The notes beneath the pieces are model-generated. The model did not search any database, was not told the origin of the DNA, and worked only from the letters and a program-made list of their open reading frames with translations. Positions 37,810-45,137 of a stretch of DNA of 58,481 nt are shown here, in pieces. Position 1 is the stretch's first letter. Each line of letters opens with the position of its first letter. A program made the translations under genes and the position numbers. The DNA is from a virus. The DNA lies in IMG/VR virus record IMGVR_UViG_3300030233_000054, positions 1 through 58,481 of that record; one strand, written 5' to 3'.

Positions 37810-38105
37810 ACTTAGGAGATACGCCAACTCAACTTACTGGTCACTGGCGCGTTGTTCCATATTCCAATCTAGGAGGCCTCGTATTCCGCATTAATGTCGT
37901 GTGGATGAGCGGCGAAAATGCTATTGTGCGCGATTGGTTTCCCATGGATCACTTGGGCGTGTATAACGGCAACCTAGAATCTAGCTTAGAGAGCGATCCT
38001 GAGATTAGAAATTTCTACAACTGGGGAATTAAAATCCTCAAGGCTAAACTGAAGTGCCACATGAGGGACCAGCGTGGCATCGAACTAGTGGAGGGGTCGA
38101 AATGA
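37806..38105 (+). CDS. hypothetical protein of the plus-strand island
   Basis: The 99-residue product starts MNLGDTPTQLTGHWR. Its C-terminus, KCHMRDQRGIELVEG, resembles that of the next gene (EHMRGFGVELVEKN), so the two may be distant paralogues. Base composition is lower in GC than in the surrounding virion genes. It is coupled by ATGA overlaps on both sides. Confidence 0.6.
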   Translation: MNLGDTPTQLTGHWRVVPYSNLGGLVFRINVVWMSGENAIVRDWFPMDHLGVYNGNLESSLESDPEIRNFYNWGIKILKAKLKCHMRDQRGIELVEGSK

Positions 38106-38389
38106 GTTACATAGAAGATCGTCTATTGGAGATGACCAGAAACTCTGAACTCCCGATTTCCGTTGAAGGAGAATGGAAGGTTCTTAAGTATAAATGTGAT
38201 TTTGAACCATGGGTTCAAGTTTGCTTTCTCCTGCCTTCAGGCGAGCCTGTTGCGCGCCTTCCTTTGGAGGCCCCTCAAGAGGTTTCCAAGAAAACACTAT
38301 TGCGCATAGGGAAAAGAAAACTCACAGAGCATATGCGCGGGTTTGGCGTTGAATTAGTGGAGAAAAACAAACAGGTGGAGGGGAAATGA
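38102..38389 (+). CDS. hypothetical protein, possible paralogue of the previous gene
   Basis: The 95-residue product starts MSYIEDRLLEMTRNS at ATG 38102, overlapping the previous stop as ATGA. Its layout (N-terminal strands, then KKTLLRIGKRKLTEH and ELVE) parallels the gene before it. It also has lower GC than its surroundings. The function is unknown. Confidence 0.6.
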   Translation: MSYIEDRLLEMTRNSELPISVEGEWKVLKYKCDFEPWVQVCFLLPSGEPVARLPLEAPQEVSKKTLLRIGKRKLTEHMRGFGVELVEKNKQVEGK

Positions 38390-38658
38390 GCGAGCGCATA
38401 ACATTGCGGCATCAACTCAATTCGCGGCCCTCGGTTAAAGACTTCCAAAGCCTTCGTGTCGAAATGATGAGACAAGGTTACTACCCGAAACTATGGCGTA
38501 TGTCCGAAGAGGTGCTCAAGCAAACCAACTCGCTATATCGCCGCCCAAACTCAAAGCCCAACTCCGATCACGCTTTTGAATTTCTCGGGTGTCCTATTGA
38601 GGAATGTGATCTTGGGGATGTTGTTGAGCTGGTAGGTGGATTGGAGGCGATGGAATGA
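38386..38658 (+). CDS. hypothetical protein of the plus-strand island
   Basis: The 90-residue product starts MSERITLRHQLNSRP and is coupled to both neighbours by ATGA overlaps. It contains a basic N-terminal half and an acidic C-terminal half (CPIEECDLGDVVELV). No family is recognised. Confidence 0.55.
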   Translation: MSERITLRHQLNSRPSVKDFQSLRVEMMRQGYYPKLWRMSEEVLKQTNSLYRRPNSKPNSDHAFEFLGCPIEECDLGDVVELVGGLEAME

Positions 38659-39035
38659 TTGACATGGACCCATTCTTGGAAGCCAAGGTGAAGCAGCGCC
38701 TAGACGACTTCGCGGAAGAACTTCAATCCCTTGGATTCCGAGCCGCGCACCCTGACGACGGATGGGTGGACCGCGAGAACAACATCGTCCAGTTCGCCTA
38801 CCCGCAGTTGATGCTAACCCTGAGAGCGGGCGATAAAGTGGCTCTTGGATGGGCGGACAAATACCGGACGGTGTACCTGGTGGAGAAGCTGCCGAAACGC
38901 ATGTTCGACATCAACGATCCCAATAGGTGGCGCTTTACAACCACCCCTTCCCCGAACTCCCGGCCCTCTGCTGCCTCAGGCGCTCCAGCACAGCATCACG
39001 CTTCCGGCGCACCTTGTACTCGGTCGGCGTCTTGA
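38655..39035 (+). CDS. hypothetical protein, 3' end overlaps terminase gene
   Basis: The 126-residue frame starts MIDMDPFLEAKVKQR and has a plausible folded part up to about residue 95 (ELQSLGFRAAHPDDG, VALGWADKYRTVYLV). The last 30 or so residues are encoded antisense to the end of the large terminase gene and are low complexity, so the true product may depend little on them. The genes converge with a 101-base overlap. Confidence 0.6.
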   Translation: MIDMDPFLEAKVKQRLDDFAEELQSLGFRAAHPDDGWVDRENNIVQFAYPQLMLTLRAGDKVALGWADKYRTVYLVEKLPKRMFDINDPNRWRFTTTPSPNSRPSAASGAPAQHHASGAPCTRSAS

Positions 39036-40845
39036 GCCCTTCAAAGGCCAGCGCGTCGGCGAATACCTCGTCATCGTGACGGCCATCCGCATGCTTCCAA
39101 GTGCCGTCCTCGTGCTGCACAAAAGTCTTGTACTGGCCGATAGCGAACGGATCGGGATTAATCATCTCCTGATCGCGCACGGCGGTTTGCAGAGGGGAAA
39201 GCAACGGCATTCGCGTGGCCACATTTGTGTTGTACCCCTCCTCCAGCCTTGGCTTGCTGGTGTTCGGGTTGACGATCTTGCGGTGGTAGAGATTGAGTTC
39301 CCGCATCTTGGCTTGCTGGATGAGCATACCGCCTGCGGTCCCCGGTCTTTCGATCACCACAATGCACCCGCCAAAGTACAGACTCAGCAACTCCATGTCC
39401 TCGCCGCATATATCGGGATTCACGCGGTTCACCGGCACCATGGACGCCACCCGTTGCCTGGGGACATGTATACCGTCTTCATTCGTGAACGCATCGCGCC
39501 AGACTGCAAGGCCGTGGGCGTCCTGCTCCGCTCCCTCGCCGTCGCTCTTGCCCTCGGCCCCATCCACGCCCATGGCGTACCACCCGCCCTCTACCGGATG
39601 CTGGAAGATCTGGAAGCGCCCGGCCTGCTTGTCTAGGGTGAAGAGCACTTCCCCGTTCTCCTGCTTGGTCAGATTGCCAATGTCCGGCGTCGTCGCCCCG
39701 GCGTAGCGCTCTAGCTGGATGATGCCGTCAGCGTCGAATACGGGACGGCCAGAGGCGAGGAAGCAACTCACAGGGTCGCGGGGGTGCTCTTGGTCAAAGT
39801 CGCCCTTGTTCCCGTTGAACTCGGTGCTGATCATCATGCGCCGCCAAGCGAGCTGCTGCCAGAGGTTGGCGTTGTCGATCTCCTTACCGAGGCGCTGCTG
39901 CCCCTTGAGCGGGCCGGTTTCGATCTCGCTGGCGTAGCGGTCGATCAACTGGCGCTCGTCATCGTCCAGCGTCTCCTGAATCTTCTCCTGCTGCGACTGG
40001 CTGAACTTCTCAGCCGGAATCATGGAGCCATCGAACTCGTACCATGGCGCAAACACCCTGATGTACTGATGTTCCGGGGCTAGCTCATCAACGGACTGGG
40101 GAAGATCGCTCTCCCACTGCTTCCAATACTTGACGCCTCCCGGGCACTCGTCAGCATGCGGCCACCGTGCGGACATAAAGCGCTCGAAAAACGCCCCGTG
40201 CGCCCCGTTGGGTGTGCTCTCCTCCCCCACGAAATGAAAACCCTGCTTCGGCAGAGCGCCCTGCATGGACTGGAGGGTTTCGCTGGCGTCCAGAGCGCCG
40301 CCTGTGGGCCAGCGACCACACTCCGTGGCGTGGTAAGCCTGCAATCGGTTGGATCGGGCGGACTCTGGCTCTCCCGCTGTGTAGAATGCCCCGAGCCGGG
40401 AGTTGTGCGCCCAGTGCATCCGGTCGTTAACGTCCTTGGTGATCTTCGTGCCCCACGGGAACTTGTCGCGCTGCGCCAGGAGTTTGACGATTTGGAAAAC
40501 GTTGATGCTTGATTCCTGCTTGTTCCCGATCTGACCAGCGTTGGTCTTAAAGTTCATCAGGTGGTGGTAAAGGATCGCCGCAATGGTCGAGCTGCCGCCG
40601 CGCCCACGGGGTTTGAGCAACTGCAACCGGCAGGCCAACCGTTTGGCTAGCCGCGCCCGGTAAACCGCAAAGGCCCGTCGCTGGAGCACGTTGGGAACAA
40701 TCTGGATTTCCTCGCGCGTGGCCTCATCCAGGAAGTGGGCGAAGTGCTTGCACCACCACTCCACGTCGCTCCTGCCCCGCTGGTACTCCTCTAAGGAGAG
40801 CGGGAAGATCGTCTTTAGGAACGCGGCTTCGTCTTCGGGCGTCAT
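38935..40845 (-). CDS. terminase large subunit
   Basis: The 636-residue protein starts MTPEDEAAFLKTIFP. The ATPase part has a Walker-A-like LLKPRGRGGSSTIAA near residue 80 and an acidic block ATECGRW. The nuclease part has the RNase H-like acidic residues in order: GVDGAEGKSDGEG, VVIERPG and HDDEVFADALAF. TerL pumps DNA into the head and cuts concatemers. Its ATGA start overlaps the previous stop, and late motif copy 7 overlaps the last codons of that gene and abuts this ATG. Confidence 0.9.
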   Translation of the reverse strand: MTPEDEAAFLKTIFPLSLEEYQRGRSDVEWWCKHFAHFLDEATREEIQIVPNVLQRRAFAVYRARLAKRLACRLQLLKPRGRGGSSTIAAILYHHLMNFKTNAGQIGNKQESSINVFQIVKLLAQRDKFPWGTKITKDVNDRMHWAHNSRLGAFYTAGEPESARSNRLQAYHATECGRWPTGGALDASETLQSMQGALPKQGFHFVGEESTPNGAHGAFFERFMSARWPHADECPGGVKYWKQWESDLPQSVDELAPEHQYIRVFAPWYEFDGSMIPAEKFSQSQQEKIQETLDDDERQLIDRYASEIETGPLKGQQRLGKEIDNANLWQQLAWRRMMISTEFNGNKGDFDQEHPRDPVSCFLASGRPVFDADGIIQLERYAGATTPDIGNLTKQENGEVLFTLDKQAGRFQIFQHPVEGGWYAMGVDGAEGKSDGEGAEQDAHGLAVWRDAFTNEDGIHVPRQRVASMVPVNRVNPDICGEDMELLSLYFGGCIVVIERPGTAGGMLIQQAKMRELNLYHRKIVNPNTSKPRLEEGYNTNVATRMPLLSPLQTAVRDQEMINPDPFAIGQYKTFVQHEDGTWKHADGRHDDEVFADALAFEGLKTPTEYKVRRKRDAVLERLRQQRAGSSGKGWL

Positions 40846-41165
40846 TTATTTGTCAATACCTTGTGGGGAGAACAAAGCACCCTCTGGTCCCGGCCCGGCC
40901 ACCTGTGGGCCTGTGTCTGCTGCCAGTCTAGGGGCGCAGAGTGGTCAGGCAACCGGTTGTGCCGCCCGCGAATGTCGTAGGACGCCCCGTCTATCTCGGT
41001 GTAGACATGGCCCTCGACCGCTGCGTACCAAGCGCGAGCCTGTGGAAAGAGAGCCCGCAGCATGAGTGAGAGCGTCACGCACTGCCCCTCCATGAACAGC
41101 GGCACCATAACGTCAGGATGGCCGTTGCGAAGAGCGGCTAGGGCGTTGTCTGCGGGGGTGTTCAT
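40842..41165 (-). CDS. small protein upstream of terminase
   Basis: The 107-residue product starts MNTPADNALAALRNG. It has a hydrophobic middle (CVTLSLMLRALFPQA), then VEGHVYTEIDGASYD, which looks like a small papain-type or phage-accessory fold with a Cys and a following His, but this is not certain. Its last codons (V-L-T-N-K-stop) are the late motif itself. It is coupled to genes on both sides. Confidence 0.65.
   Translation of the reverse strand: MNTPADNALAALRNGHPDVMVPLFMEGQCVTLSLMLRALFPQARAWYAAVEGHVYTEIDGASYDIRGRHNRLPDHSAPLDWQQTQAHRWPGRDQRVLCSPHKVLTNK
40845..40859 (-). promoter_or_regulatory. late motif copy 7, abutting terminase ATG
   Basis: GTATTGACAAATAAA on the minus strand ends on the A of the terminase ATG (40845). 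It is also coding, as the last codons of the upstream gene. If it starts transcription for the terminase gene, the message must be leaderless or begin inside the ORF; if it is coupling RNA, it may act in translation. Confidence 0.65.
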
Positions 41166-41299
41166 TTCTTAAATCGTTTCGGGTATTTCCGTTTCCCGCA
41201 TGTCGGGCATTTACTCCCATCGCTCACGATTCCTCGATCACAACTCGGACACCACGAGCGTGCCTTGCGAGGGGTTAGTTTTCGTTCTCGATTGGTCAC
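41162..41299 (-). CDS. small zinc-ribbon protein
   Basis: A GTG at 41299 overlaps the upstream stop as GTGA and gives 45 residues (MTNRERKLTPRKARS). CPSCDRG and CPTCGKR form a four-cysteine zinc ribbon with a basic tail (KYPKRFKK). A nucleic-acid-binding helper for packaging is plausible. A longer frame upstream is out of register with the coupling and is not favoured. Confidence 0.65.
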   Translation of the reverse strand: MTNRERKLTPRKARSWCPSCDRGIVSDGSKCPTCGKRKYPKRFKK

Positions 41300-41556
41300 A
41301 CCCGCAACCCCTTCCTCGTTTCTGCGGCGCGATCCACGCCGTGAAAGAGTAGCCACACCCCCAACGCTGTCTGGCACGCCCATCCAGCGAAAATAGTTAT
41401 AAGCACGTGTGAGAATATGTTTCTATGCGGCACCATCTTGATGGGCTCCGCATGGATGCGACGCGCTCCAATAAGCTTGCAAATCTCATCCAGGTTCTCC
41501 CCCGTCCACTGGGCGCACTTCGCCTCAGCCGGGGCCGTCTTGTAGGTCTTGATCAT
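41296..41556 (-). CDS. small phage protein with a membrane segment
   Basis: The 86-residue product starts MIKTYKTAPAEAKCA and continues QWTGENLDEI, the opening typical of a widespread small phage protein family. Here it is followed by a hydrophobic stretch (VLITIFAGWACQTAL) that looks like a membrane segment, which is not usual for that family. It is ATGA-coupled to the gene before it. Confidence 0.65.
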   Translation of the reverse strand: MIKTYKTAPAEAKCAQWTGENLDEICKLIGARRIHAEPIKMVPHRNIFSHVLITIFAGWACQTALGVWLLFHGVDRAAETRKGLRV

Positions 41557-41978
41557 GATTCGCCTCCTTGATTTTTGAATTCGATGAGTGTTTTCGTTAG
41601 ATCTTCATGGCCTTTTAATCGCATGTGTTCCAGCAAGCCTTGACTGGCGCTGAACGTGTGCGCCCGAAATTGGCCGATCCGCCCCTCTTTGCGGTTCAAC
41701 TCGCGGGTCGCCTCGAAGGTGTTGTAAGGGAGTAGCACACAGAGTTTACCGTCCACCATCGCAAGAAAGTCTTCACTTCTTGCTTTCGTGCCATTGAGCA
41801 CGACGGTGCCCTCTTCCGCGTCTATCTCGAAGGTTTCCTCAGTGAGTTTTTTCCACTCGCTCAAAAACCATTTAGGCCAATCAGCGGCTGGTATGCGCTG
41901 AAGCCTCACGATCTCTTTGACTGTGATGAAGTGGCTCGGTCTATTGGCCGCCTCTTGCTCTTCAACTGCTGCATTCAT
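41553..41978 (-). CDS. hypothetical protein of the packaging operon
   Basis: The 141-residue product starts MNAAVEEQEAANRPS. It has an alpha-beta pattern (LQRIPAADWPKWFLS, LAMVDGKLCVLLPYN). Its first four residues (MNAA) are encoded in the 111 bp repeat and are shared with the gene at 42428, so one start region has been duplicated. The function is unknown. Confidence 0.65.
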   Translation of the reverse strand: MNAAVEEQEAANRPSHFITVKEIVRLQRIPAADWPKWFLSEWKKLTEETFEIDAEEGTVVLNGTKARSEDFLAMVDGKLCVLLPYNTFEATRELNRKEGRIGQFRAHTFSASQGLLEHMRLKGHEDLTKTLIEFKNQGGES

Positions 41979-42076
41979 CGTCTATCCCTTTCTTGTTTGA
42001 TTCCGCCTGACTCCCCGTAGGAAACGCCAAGCCTCTTTGCTAGGTGTCTAGCCCGCCTCTCTGGCGAGCCCGTCTT
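41966..42076 (-). repeat. 111 bp perfect direct repeat, copy A
   Basis: Bases 41966-42076 are identical to 42416-42526. The repeat encodes the last 33 residues of a short ORF, its stop, and the overlapping start plus first codons (MNAA) of the next gene. It looks like a duplicated junction rather than an insertion sequence. Confidence 0.9.
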
Positions 42077-42091
42077 GTAGGTCTCGATCAT
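41975..42091 (-). CDS. 38-residue ORF made mostly of repeat A
   Basis: The frame starts MIETYKTGSPERRAR at 42091 and stops overlapping the next start as ATGA. The last 33 residues, including HLAKRLGVSYGESGG, are identical to those of the ORF 42425-42571 because both lie in the 111 bp repeat. Its opening MIETYKT resembles MIKTYKT of the gene at 41556, hinting at recombination between related starts. Confidence 0.5.
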   Translation of the reverse strand: MIETYKTGSPERRARHLAKRLGVSYGESGGIKQERDRR

Positions 42092-42101
42092 CGCGAATCC
42101 T

Positions 42102-42428
42102 CTAGCTCCGTCCGAATGTCCGTAAATGTTTCATGTTTCGATCTATAATCGCTGATTTGAGGTTGTTGATGGATCTCATCGCTTGCGAAAGCTCCGCCTG
42201 CACGTCGGATTTAAGCGGTTGTAAAGTGTGAATTTGATTGAGAAGCGTAGCTGCGGATGTTGCCAATTTCTCTTGACACTCCATTGCTGCGTACATGGTA
42301 GCGTTTTCTTGCTGAGCTAAAGATCGCTGCCGCGCCCTCAAGTCCTGCAATTCCATGTCGTCTACAGCGGTCTTACCCTCAAGATCGCGCAGAATCTTTT
42401 TCAAAGTGTCGGAGTCTGCTGCATTCAT
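42102..42428 (-). CDS. coiled-coil protein flanked by the direct repeats
   Basis: The 108-residue product starts MNAADSDTLKKILRD and is predicted almost wholly helical with heptad spacing (LKKILRDLEGKTAVD, SQAMRSINNLKSAII). It lies between the two 111 bp repeats, so gene and repeat together form a unit of 450 bp that may have been inserted or duplicated. The role is unknown. Confidence 0.65.
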   Translation of the reverse strand: MNAADSDTLKKILRDLEGKTAVDDMELQDLRARQRSLAQQENATMYAAMECQEKLATSAATLLNQIHTLQPLKSDVQAELSQAMRSINNLKSAIIDRNMKHLRTFGRS

Positions 42429-42526
42429 CGTCTATCCCTTTCTTGTTTGATTCCGCCTGACTCCCCGTAGGAAACGCCAAGCCTCTTTGCTAGGTGTCTA
42501 GCCCGCCTCTCTGGCGAGCCCGTCTT
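42416..42526 (-). repeat. 111 bp perfect direct repeat, copy B
   Basis: Identical to 41966-42076; the offset is exactly 450 bases. Bases just outside differ (A versus T on one side, G versus C on the other), so the ends of the duplication are sharp. Recombination between the copies would delete the coiled-coil gene. Confidence 0.9.
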
Positions 42527-42571
42527 CACTTGCCGCGCACCCTTGTTGTTGTGGTGACGGCGAAATTTCAT
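42425..42571 (-). CDS. 48-residue basic ORF containing repeat B
   Basis: The frame starts MKFRRHHNNKGARQV at 42571, overlapping the small terminase stop by one base (TGATG), and stops overlapping the next start as ATGA. The C-terminal 33 residues are shared with the ORF 41975-42091. The basic start suggests nucleic-acid contact. It keeps the operon fully coupled. Confidence 0.55.
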   Translation of the reverse strand: MKFRRHHNNKGARQVKTGSPERRARHLAKRLGVSYGESGGIKQERDRR

Positions 42572-43083
42572 CAGTTGCTCCGCGCCGCCACCGCCTCCTT
42601 GGTTTTTTCCCAGGCGTCCATCGTCATGTGGTTGGTCACGTCAATTTCAATCCGTTTGGCCGCGTCCAGGCCCAGGAGGTCAGCCGTCCGCTTCATGAGC
42701 TTCAGCATCTTGTCGGCGGCGTTCATCCGGGCATCGTACTCCTTCACGGTCTGCACGATGTCACCCTTCTCGTTCTCCTCGGAGATATTGATATGATCGG
42801 CCGCCAGGTAGCGCATCAACTGCTCGCGGATCGTGTCCAGGTCCTCCAACTGCTCGGAAAGGTACTGCTCACAAAGCTCATTGGCCTGCGTGCGGACACG
42901 CTCGCGCACCTCGTGGATGTCGCCGGAGATCGTCGGCGCGGACACGCCGAGCCTCTTGGCAATCTTGCGGATGGGCATGCCTTCTTCGACACGGAGACGC
43001 CAAGCCTCAGCCTGTCGCTCGATTCTCTTTTCTACTTCGCCGGAGATGCGTCGGCCTCTGCCATTTGTTACGTTGCTGGCCAT
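42571..43083 (-). CDS. terminase small subunit-like protein
   Basis: From ATG 43083 the product has 170 residues (MASNVTNGRGRRISG). An N-terminal helix-turn-helix (MPIRKIAKRLGVSAP and TISGDIHEVRE) is followed by a long coiled coil and ends with LLGLDAAKRIEID, a tail often seen in small terminases. The subunit recognises phage DNA and activates TerL. It is the first gene of the operon that ends with TerL, and late motif copy 8 lies upstream. Confidence 0.8.
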   Translation of the reverse strand: MASNVTNGRGRRISGEVEKRIERQAEAWRLRVEEGMPIRKIAKRLGVSAPTISGDIHEVRERVRTQANELCEQYLSEQLEDLDTIREQLMRYLAADHINISEENEKGDIVQTVKEYDARMNAADKMLKLMKRTADLLGLDAAKRIEIDVTNHMTMDAWEKTKEAVAARSN

Positions 43084-43125
43084 AATTAGATTCAATGCGT
43101 TAAAGACACTCTCTGGTAACTGTGT

Positions 43126-43140
43126 GCTATTTGTCAATTC
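43126..43140 (-). promoter_or_regulatory. late motif copy 8 (diverged), ahead of packaging operon
   Basis: The minus strand reads GAATTGACAAATAGC, differing from the consensus at two or three positions. It lies about 43 bases before the small terminase ATG at 43083. It is the least exact of the eight but in the expected place, at the head of the late region. Confidence 0.6.
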
Positions 43141-43407
43141 TTTTTGCGGACTGCCAATACTTTCTTCTTGCATTGTGCTTGACGGGTTTGGTTATACTCA
43201 TCGCGCTGTCGCGCTCCTGACACACTGAAGGTCGCCTCCAAGGCGTCGCTTCTCCCGTATGCAAGACGTGGAAAGCTTAGGTTATGTCCGGAGACGGCAG
43301 GCATTGCCCGGATGGGCAGACACAACATCCTGATCAGGGGCGGGGCCGCTCGGCACGCTATCGCCGGGTGGCCCTGCTTGGTTTTAATCCCGTCGATTTC
43401 GATGGGT
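43141..43407. other. non-coding gap between early and late transcripts
   Basis: These 267 bases lie between the last early gene and the late packaging promoter, all on one strand. Frames through it have weak starts and poor composition. A stem CGCCT...AGGCG at about 43226-43245 could end the early transcript; GCGCTGTCGCGC at about 43202-43214 is another small stem. This may be the early-to-late terminator region or carry a small RNA. Confidence 0.4.
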
Positions 43408-43731
43408 TTAACCTCCCGCAACGGTCTTCACTCTGGCAATCAGGTTCCCGTCGCCATCGGTCATGTCCAGACTGGGATCGTACATCACGAAGCCATTCTC
43501 AAAGATGTACGCATTCACCTTCAAGCCCACTGTCTGCGCGGCCTGCTCAGCATCCTTGTATATCCGTAGTCGGCGCATCGTTTCCCAAATGTCTTGGCTC
43601 ACGTGGATGCATGCCGGGTTTTCGCCGTGGCAATGCCGGTGGTGGTCGATGGCTTCGAGGAGGATGGGCGCGTAGCCGTCAAACCTCTCTTTTGCCGCCA
43701 GCTCCTCGGGTGTTTCGGGCGCGGTGCTCAT
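43408..43731 (-). CDS. hypothetical protein downstream of helicase
   Basis: The 107-residue product starts MSTAPETPEELAAKE. A helical N-terminal half containing His/Cys residues (HHRHCHGENPACIH) is followed by a small beta part (AYIFENGFVMYDPSL). It is ATGA-coupled to the helicase gene and is the last gene of the early transcript. The role is unknown. Confidence 0.65.
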   Translation of the reverse strand: MSTAPETPEELAAKERFDGYAPILLEAIDHHRHCHGENPACIHVSQDIWETMRRLRIYKDAEQAAQTVGLKVNAYIFENGFVMYDPSLDMTDGDGNLIARVKTVAGG

Positions 43732-45137
43732 CGCCAGTCTGCCCTTTCCGGTTCCGCGCCCTCCTGGCCGGAGTGATGGACGGGTGAGCGTCCATCCTCC
43801 ACTTGGCTAAAGCGCATGTGGGCGAGATCGGCAACCAGCGGAATGATCGGCTCCGGCCCGTTGCGGTTTTTCGTGAATGTCAACACCCGTGCACGCGGGT
43901 TGCCGGGGTCTTCGCCGGGGTCGAGACGCATCACCACGTCCGCGTCGTTTTCCCAGTCCTCAGCCTCTCGGGTGGTGCCGTCCTTGTTGATCTGCGAAAG
44001 CAGTAGCACTGGCACGTCCAGTTCCTTCGAGATGCGCTTGATCCCCCGGCTGATGGCGGCGCACTCGTTCTGGCGCGTGCGGCCTCTTTGGCGCTCCTCG
44101 TCCGGGGCTTTGATGAGCTGGGCGTAGTCGATGACCAGCATTCCTAAGCCGTGGTCGCGCTTCCATCGCCGGGCGCGGCTCAACATCTGCGCCACCGTGA
44201 TGTCGAACTGATCATCCATCATGATCGGGTAGGTGAACCCTCCCCCGGCCACATCTTCCAACATCAGGCGCTCTTGGGCACCCACATTGCCATTGCGCAG
44301 GCTCAGGCCGTCTATGCCGTACTCGTTCGATATCAGGCGCTTCACCAACTCGTCCTTGCGCATCTCAAGGCTGAAGACGCCCACCGTGTGCCCTGGGCTC
44401 TTGTAGTTCTTCAGCTCCTCATCCCATTGGAGCTTCGCGGCCTCAAGGGCAAAGAACAAAGCGAAGGCGGTCTTGCCGGTGCCTCGCCGGGCGCTGATCA
44501 CGTAAACACCCGGATGCCAGCCGGTGGTGGTCTCGTCCAATCTCCTGATGCTGCTCTGGATGCCGGTCACCTCGCGGTTGGCGGGCGTGTCAAGGATCTT
44601 GCGGGCGACCTGCGGAGCCACGTCCTTGGCCCATTCCGCGCTGCGCCCACGGTCGGCTGCCGCCGCCACGTCGTAGACCTTCTTCTCGGCAAGTTGCAGG
44701 ATGTTGGGCACGCTGTCCTGCTGGTCTTGGATTGCCTGGGCAATGTCGGCGCAGGCGTCTTGCAGTTTCCGCAGGAGCGATTTGCTTTTGACGATCTCGA
44801 TGTAACTCCCGACGTTCAGGTGCGTCGTGAAGCTGTTCATGATCTCGGCCACATACCCAAGCCCTCCCACCGCCTCGTCCTGCTTCTTGTCCTTAAGGTG
44901 CTGGCTGAGGATGGGCATGTCGATGGCTGATCCCTTGTCCTGTAGCTCGCAGAGGGCGGTGAACATGATCTGATGGGAAGGCACAAAGAAATCCTTGGCC
45001 GTCAGCGTCTCCCTCGCCTCATCCATCACGGCGTCAGGACGCACCATCATGGAGCCGAGAACGCATCTCTCGCCCTCGGCTGAGTACAAGGGCTGGTTGA
45101 GGATGGCGACGGTATTGCCGCGCTCGTGGTCGTTCAT
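43728..45137 (-). CDS. DnaB-like replicative helicase
   Basis: From ATG 45137 (MNDHERGNTVAILNQ) the protein has 469 residues, close to bacterial DnaB. The N-terminal domain has SAEGERCVLGSMMVR. The RecA-like domain has Walker A ISARRGTGKTAFALF (bacterial DnaB usually has GRPSMGKT) and later LGMLVIDYAQLIKAP (Walker B) and VPVLLLSQINKDG. It unwinds the phage fork and recruits primase. The ATG overlaps the previous stop as ATGA, and the initiator two genes upstream may load it. Confidence 0.92.
   Translation of the reverse strand: MNDHERGNTVAILNQPLYSAEGERCVLGSMMVRPDAVMDEARETLTAKDFFVPSHQIMFTALCELQDKGSAIDMPILSQHLKDKKQDEAVGGLGYVAEIMNSFTTHLNVGSYIEIVKSKSLLRKLQDACADIAQAIQDQQDSVPNILQLAEKKVYDVAAAADRGRSAEWAKDVAPQVARKILDTPANREVTGIQSSIRRLDETTTGWHPGVYVISARRGTGKTAFALFFALEAAKLQWDEELKNYKSPGHTVGVFSLEMRKDELVKRLISNEYGIDGLSLRNGNVGAQERLMLEDVAGGGFTYPIMMDDQFDITVAQMLSRARRWKRDHGLGMLVIDYAQLIKAPDEERQRGRTRQNECAAISRGIKRISKELDVPVLLLSQINKDGTTREAEDWENDADVVMRLDPGEDPGNPRARVLTFTKNRNGPEPIIPLVADLAHMRFSQVEDGRSPVHHSGQEGAEPERADWR

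Noticed and set aside
41966-42526. Insertion sequence
   Set aside because: There is no transposase gene and no terminal inverted repeats; the repeats are direct and coding.
9348-43140. TTGACA in the repeated motif as ordinary sigma-70 -35 boxes
   Set aside because: Sixteen to eighteen bases downstream there is no shared TATAAT-like hexamer, and at the terminase and portal genes the start codon would precede any sigma-70 transcription start.
43134-43421. 95-codon frame in the early-late gap
   Set aside because: It needs a TTG start, has no matching ribosome binding site and covers the late motif.
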